From NCBI GenBank assembly GCA_002371895.1, contig DFHM01000004.1, positions 1 through 32,873 on the forward strand: a stretch of 32,873 nucleotides of DNA, given 5' to 3'. This document shows positions 29,447 through 32,873 of the stretch, piece by piece. A program made the position numbers and the translations under genes. The stretch is from Candidatus Saccharibacteria bacterium UBA3723 (GTDB lineage Bacteria; Patescibacteriota; Saccharimonadia; Saccharimonadales; Saccharimonadaceae). A model generated the notes under the pieces. The model did no database searches, was not told the origin of the DNA, and was given only the letters and a program-made list of their open reading frames with translations. How positions within the stretch are numbered: position 1 is the first letter of the stretch; every line of letters begins with the position of its first letter.

Positions 29447-31825
29447 ATGGAGAGATTTTTTGATTACTTTACCCCAAATCACTACGACCTCGATCTAAAA
29501 ATCGATGCCGAAAAAACAAAGATTAACGGCGAGGCAATAATCCTTGGCGAAGCAAAAGCCGAAACTATTAAACTTCATGCGGTCAGAATGGATATAAAAT
29601 CTATTCATATTGACGGCGCTAAGTTTGAAAGTTTCAAACATAACGATGGCGTTTTAGTTATTAGTGATATTGCGCTCGGAAATCACGAGATAAAAATCAA
29701 ATTCGTCTCAAAGATAGAGTCCGATATGGAAGGCGCCTATCTTTCGACCTATGAATATAATGGCGAAACAGAGAAGATTGTTGCGACACAGTTTGAATCT
29801 CACTATGCGCGCGAGTGTTTCCCGTGTATCGATGAACCAATCGCAAAGGCTGCATTCAGTCTCAAAATCACGTCTGTAGATACCGATACTATCCTTTCCA
29901 ATATGCCGGCTAGCTTCACGACTACTCAGGACGGTGTAAAAACTGTCGAATTTGCCGAAACTCCACGCATGTCGACCTACTTGGTGGCATTTGCAGCGGG
30001 AAAATTCAACGCAACGCGCGCAAAAACTCAGCATGGCGTAGATATTACAGTTTATGCTGGCCTTCATCAAAACTCCTCTGATCTTGCCTACGCAGCGCAA
30101 TTTGCGGCTGATGTATTAGATTATTACGATGACCGCTTCGGTACGCCATTCCCGTTGCCAAAGATGGATCTTTTGGCGCTTCCGGATTTCGAGGCTGGCG
30201 CGATGGAAAACTGGGGTTTGGTCACTTTCCGCGAAATCGCTCTAATCGCGAACGAAAATTCATCGCTCGATACAAAGCAATATGTCGCTATTGTTATTGC
30301 TCATGAGCTATCCCATATGTGGTTTGGCGATCTTGTGACGATGGCCTGGTGGGATGATTTGTGGCTCAATGAGTCCTTCGCGAATATGATGGAGGTCTAT
30401 TCTACGGATAAAATCCGCCCAGAACTTCGTGCCTGGGAGGATTTCTACCTATCCGCCGTCTCGGGCTCGCTCTCGCGTGATAGTCTTCCTGGCGTACAAC
30501 CAGTAAAAGTTGAGGTAAATAGCGTAGAAGAAATCGCAAATCTCTTTGATGGCGCCATTGTCTACGGCAAAGGCTCGCACTTACTCTTGATGTTAATGCG
30601 TACGATGGGTGAGGAGAACTTCTTTGCTGGTCTTAAAGAGTACTTCGAAAAGCATAAATATGGCAATACTGTCGCGGACGACCTCTGGAACGCGCTAACT
30701 CCGCATGCTGACTTCGATGTAAAAGAATTTATGACGCCATGGCTCACTCAATCTGGCTTCCCAGTTGTAACAGGGAAGAATCAGACCCGCTTCCTCTTGA
30801 CGGGTGAAACTGACGATACGAAATATCCAATCCGCGAGCTTCGAGACGATTTGTCTGGTCACTATATTATTAATTACAGCGAAGAAGAATTCGCCGAGAA
30901 ACTTAAGCACGTCGACGAAATGTCTAAGGAACAAAAACTTCGCCTACTCATGGATCGCCGCATGCTGGCAAAAACTAATTATGTCCCATCCGTATCTTTG
31001 CTTCCGCTCGTAAAAGCCTTTGCTAACGAAACAGATTCCGTAGTTTGGGAGATTGTTGCCGCGATTATTGCGGATCTCAAGGCCTTCTTCGATCCGAAAA
31101 CCGACCAAAAACATCAGTTCCAGGCCTTCGTGCATGAAGTAGCTTTGCCAAGCTACCGCAGGCTCGGCAGTGTCGCCAAAGAATCAGATACTTATGACGA
31201 TATCCAGCTTCGTGCCACCATCATGGGCATGATGCTATATTCCAACGACCAGACATACCTCGACGAAATCGACAGTATATATTACGGCAAGCCAATTTCG
31301 AAAGTAGATGCGAACTTGCGTTGGGTAGTAGGGGCAACTTTGGTTAAGCGTCATGACGAACTATCTTCTAAGTATTTCAATCTATACAACAAAACTCCGG
31401 ATGCTGCCTTGAAGCGTGACCTTACCGATGCGCTTACAAATACGCGCAATCACGATATTGCTATGGGGTACTTAGACAGGCTAATGGATGGCACGATTCG
31501 TCCGCAGGACCGTCTAATATTCTATATTCGTCTCGCTCGTAACTACGTAATCAAAGACGAGGCACTTGATTGGATGTTTAAGAATTGGGATTGGCTCCGC
31601 AAAGAAGAAGGGGACAAGACGATTCCGGATTATCCGCGCTATGTTGCTAGCCTCATTCGCCGCCCAGAAGAAGCAGAACGCTTCAAGACGTTCTTTAATC
31701 AATACAAGGATGAAAGCATCCTAACACGCGATATTAATGTAGCTTTCTCCGAAATTGATGCTCGCCTAGAGCTTATCAAGAAAGATCAACCGGCTATATT
31801 TGATTACCTAAAGACCGCCGTATAA
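29447..31825 (+). CDS. pepN: M1 family zinc aminopeptidase
   Basis: This is a predicted zinc metallopeptidase that removes N-terminal residues from peptides. The 792-aa product has no signal peptide, so it should act in the cytoplasm. An N-terminal beta domain (about 1-190) precedes the catalytic domain with the exopeptidase motif GAMEN at 251-255 and the zinc site HELSH at 286-290, with the third ligand E309 (HEXXH-18-E). A helical ERAP1-like C-terminal domain fills about 470-792. The layout is that of ERAP/aminopeptidase N type M1 enzymes. In a bacterium with few biosynthetic genes it would supply amino acids from imported peptides; this last point is inference. Confidence 0.95.
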   Translation: MERFFDYFTPNHYDLDLKIDAEKTKINGEAIILGEAKAETIKLHAVRMDIKSIHIDGAKFESFKHNDGVLVISDIALGNHEIKIKFVSKIESDMEGAYLSTYEYNGETEKIVATQFESHYARECFPCIDEPIAKAAFSLKITSVDTDTILSNMPASFTTTQDGVKTVEFAETPRMSTYLVAFAAGKFNATRAKTQHGVDITVYAGLHQNSSDLAYAAQFAADVLDYYDDRFGTPFPLPKMDLLALPDFEAGAMENWGLVTFREIALIANENSSLDTKQYVAIVIAHELSHMWFGDLVTMAWWDDLWLNESFANMMEVYSTDKIRPELRAWEDFYLSAVSGSLSRDSLPGVQPVKVEVNSVEEIANLFDGAIVYGKGSHLLLMLMRTMGEENFFAGLKEYFEKHKYGNTVADDLWNALTPHADFDVKEFMTPWLTQSGFPVVTGKNQTRFLLTGETDDTKYPIRELRDDLSGHYIINYSEEEFAEKLKHVDEMSKEQKLRLLMDRRMLAKTNYVPSVSLLPLVKAFANETDSVVWEIVAAIIADLKAFFDPKTDQKHQFQAFVHEVALPSYRRLGSVAKESDTYDDIQLRATIMGMMLYSNDQTYLDEIDSIYYGKPISKVDANLRWVVGATLVKRHDELSSKYFNLYNKTPDAALKRDLTDALTNTRNHDIAMGYLDRLMDGTIRPQDRLIFYIRLARNYVIKDEALDWMFKNWDWLRKEEGDKTIPDYPRYVASLIRRPEEAERFKTFFNQYKDESILTRDINVAFSEIDARLELIKKDQPAIFDYLKTAV

Positions 31826-31853
31826 AAAGAAGCATTAGCGGCAAAAACAAAAT

Positions 31854-31900
31854 AACCAGCAGAAATAGATATTATTATCAGCCTGCTGGTTTTTGTTTTT
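31854..31900 (+). terminator. Rho-independent terminator after pepN
   Basis: AACCAGCAG (31854-31862) pairs with CTGCTGGTT (31883-31891) across a 20-nt loop, followed by TTTTGTTTTTT. Confidence 0.85.
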
Positions 31901-31954
31901 TACATATATTTATATATAGTCACTGAACGCTAATTGGGTTTGTATTAATGCATT

Positions 31955-32039
31955 AAAACCCGAAAAATAGGCCAAAAACCCCTAAAAACAGCCAAAAAGA
32001 CCAAAAAAGTGCAAAAAAGTCCAAAAATCTTCAAAAAAA
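31955..32039 (+). promoter_or_regulatory. Nine phased A-tracts (curved DNA / UP-like element) upstream of 23S
   Basis: Runs of 4-7 A residues start at 31955, 31963, 31974, 31984, 31994, 32003, 32013, 32023 and 32033, almost exactly one per helical turn. The last ends 3 nt before the -35. In-phase A-tracts bend DNA and can act like UP elements, which fits a strong rRNA promoter. Confidence 0.8.
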
Positions 32040-32042
32040 CCC

Positions 32043-32071
32043 TTGCATTGGGCCGAAATATGCGTTAATAT
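32043..32071 (+). promoter_or_regulatory. Promoter of the 23S rRNA unit
   Basis: TTGCAT (32043-32048), a 17-nt spacer and TAATAT (32066-32071), directly downstream of the phased A-tracts. The transcript would start near 32078. Confidence 0.75.
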
Positions 32072-32077
32072 AAGAAC

Positions 32078-32240
32078 AGTTTTTGTTCAAGTTCGTTTTG
32101 AACCTCTGAAAATAGTGTGATAAATTGCGAGGAAAAAGAAAATTACATTATTTTCTTCGCTCCAAGTTTATCTATTAACAATTTGAATTAGACAACAATA
32201 GGAAATTTAATTGACGGCAGTAATTGAAGATCAATTACTA
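32078..32240 (+). other. rRNA leader with processing-type hairpins
   Basis: No gene is seen. The leader has AAGAAAAT (32136-32143) pairing with ATTTTCTT (32150-32157), and AGTAATTGA (32219-32227) pairing with TCAATTACT (32231-32239) just before the rRNA. ATTGAC (32210-32215) can also pair with GTCAAT (32246-32251). TCTATTAACAATTT (32171-32184) resembles a boxA antitermination site, with low certainty. Confidence 0.5.
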
Positions 32241-32873
32241 GTTAAGTCAATGCATAAAAAGGTACATAAGGGCACTGATAGTGGATGCCTTGACATTTGC
32301 AACCGATGAAGGACGTAGAACTCTGCGATAAGCTTCGGGTAGCTGAGAACAAGCTTTGATCCGGAGATTTCCGAATGGGGAAACCTAATACAAGTCATGT
32401 TGTATTGCCGTTACCTGAACACATAGGGTAATGAGACGGGTACCAGCCGAACTGAATCATCTTAGTAGGTTGAGGAAAAGAAAATAACCAATGATTCCGA
32501 AAGTAGTGGCGAGCGAAATTGGAATAGTCTAAACCTCAAGATAACCTAACGGTTTAACGACCAGAGTTATTAGGGGTGTTGCGTGTTTACACAATTTTTA
32601 TGCTGAGCAGTTAAGTTCACTTGACCGTTCGGCATAAAAACCAACAGCGTTAACTGAGTGGATAAGATTCGTAGTTGTTAGCGGAAGCGTTTGAATGGCG
32701 CGCCAAAGATGGTGAAAGCCCAGTATGCGAAAACAACTATTAGAACTTATATGTGTTTTCACAAGTAGGACGGGGCACGAGAAACCCTGTTTGAATCCGG
32801 CAGGACCACCTGCCAAGACTAAATATTGCAAATGATCGATAGCGAACTAGTACAGTGATGGAAAGGTGAAAAG
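32241..32873 (+). rRNA. rrl: 23S ribosomal RNA, 5' part (runs off the window)
   Basis: The 5' domain of 23S rRNA is clear from conserved stretches: GTGGATGCCTTGACA near 32281, GATGAAGGACGT near 32307, TCTGCGATAAGC near 32322, GATTTCCGAATGGGGAAACC near 32366 and AGTAGTGGCGAGCGAAA near 32502. The 5' end is set near GTTAAG at 32241 by analogy and may be off by about 20 nt, because there are extra bases before GTGGATGCC compared with E. coli or B. subtilis. No 16S gene or tRNA lies upstream; the preceding gene is pepN, and the 23S has its own promoter. Confidence 0.95.

Noticed and set aside
31955..32039. CRISPR-like or tandem repeat array
   Set aside because: Only the A runs repeat. The bases between differ in sequence and are 3-7 nt long. 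Helical phasing upstream of a promoter explains it.
32598..32831. 77-aa minus-strand open frame
   Set aside because: It lies wholly inside the 23S rRNA gene.
1..32873. Insertion sequences, transposases, prophage genes or CRISPR arrays
   Set aside because: None found. No transposase-like protein, no terminal inverted repeats and no regularly spaced repeats with unique spacers.

Overview
The window looks like a chromosomal segment of a small-genome host-associated or fermentative bacterium of the Candidate Phyla Radiation, most likely a Saccharibacterium (TM7). This is an inference. It rests on a VirB2/TrbC-like pilin module typical of these genomes, a compact phosphoketolase / phosphotransacetylase / acetate kinase fermentation set, many single-pass or polytopic membrane proteins with no recognisable family, short intergenic spaces, and use of the standard genetic code (TAA, TAG and TGA all act as stops). 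No taxonomic search could be run.

Layout. 59-4195: pheS-pheT and a membrane-anchored FKBP prolyl isomerase, one operon ending at a clear terminator. 4240-5254: a membrane protein of unknown function behind a consensus promoter and a ~205-nt structured leader. 5276-10141: exonuclease I, an OatA-like O-acyltransferase with SGNH domain, a membrane-anchored helical protein, and a short phosphotransacetylase. 10140-12651 (minus): GT4 glycosyltransferase followed by a GH57 glycosidase, an alpha-glucan module. 12700-14037: two unknown proteins, the second with a strong promoter and hairpin leader. 14045-18599 (minus): a heterodimeric ABC exporter and a membrane-anchored unknown. 18602-19060 (minus): no credible protein gene, but a ~400-nt strongly structured RNA candidate with its own promoter and terminator. 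19081-22520: a secreted SGNH hydrolase and several small unknown proteins. 22503-24906: a three-gene operon ending in a VirB2-like pilin domain fused to a papain/C39-like cysteine peptidase-like domain. 24918-24993 (minus): tRNA-Trp. 25027-29432: NrnA-like DHH phosphoesterase, a phosphoketolase split into two overlapping genes, and a divergent acetate kinase. 29432-31900: M1 aminopeptidase. 31955-32873: phased A-tracts, a promoter, a leader and the 5' part of 23S rRNA with no 16S gene upstream.

How it works together. Split phosphoketolase would make acetyl-phosphate from a ketose phosphate. AckA turns it into acetate plus ATP, and Pta links it to acetyl-CoA. The GT4/GH57 pair suggests an internal glucan store. 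OatA-like and SGNH proteins, the exporter and the pilin-peptidase fusion point to cell-envelope and surface activity.

A genome-style pattern runs through the window. Many first genes of transcription units have a -10 hexamer (often with a TGn extension) exactly 6-10 nt before the ATG and no Shine-Dalgarno site, so their mRNAs are probably leaderless. Operon-internal genes and a few accessory genes have strong Shine-Dalgarno sites. The most notable findings are the unassigned structured RNA, the pilin-peptidase fusion, the split phosphoketolase, the leaderless promoter grammar, and the nine phased A-tracts in front of an apparently unlinked 23S gene.
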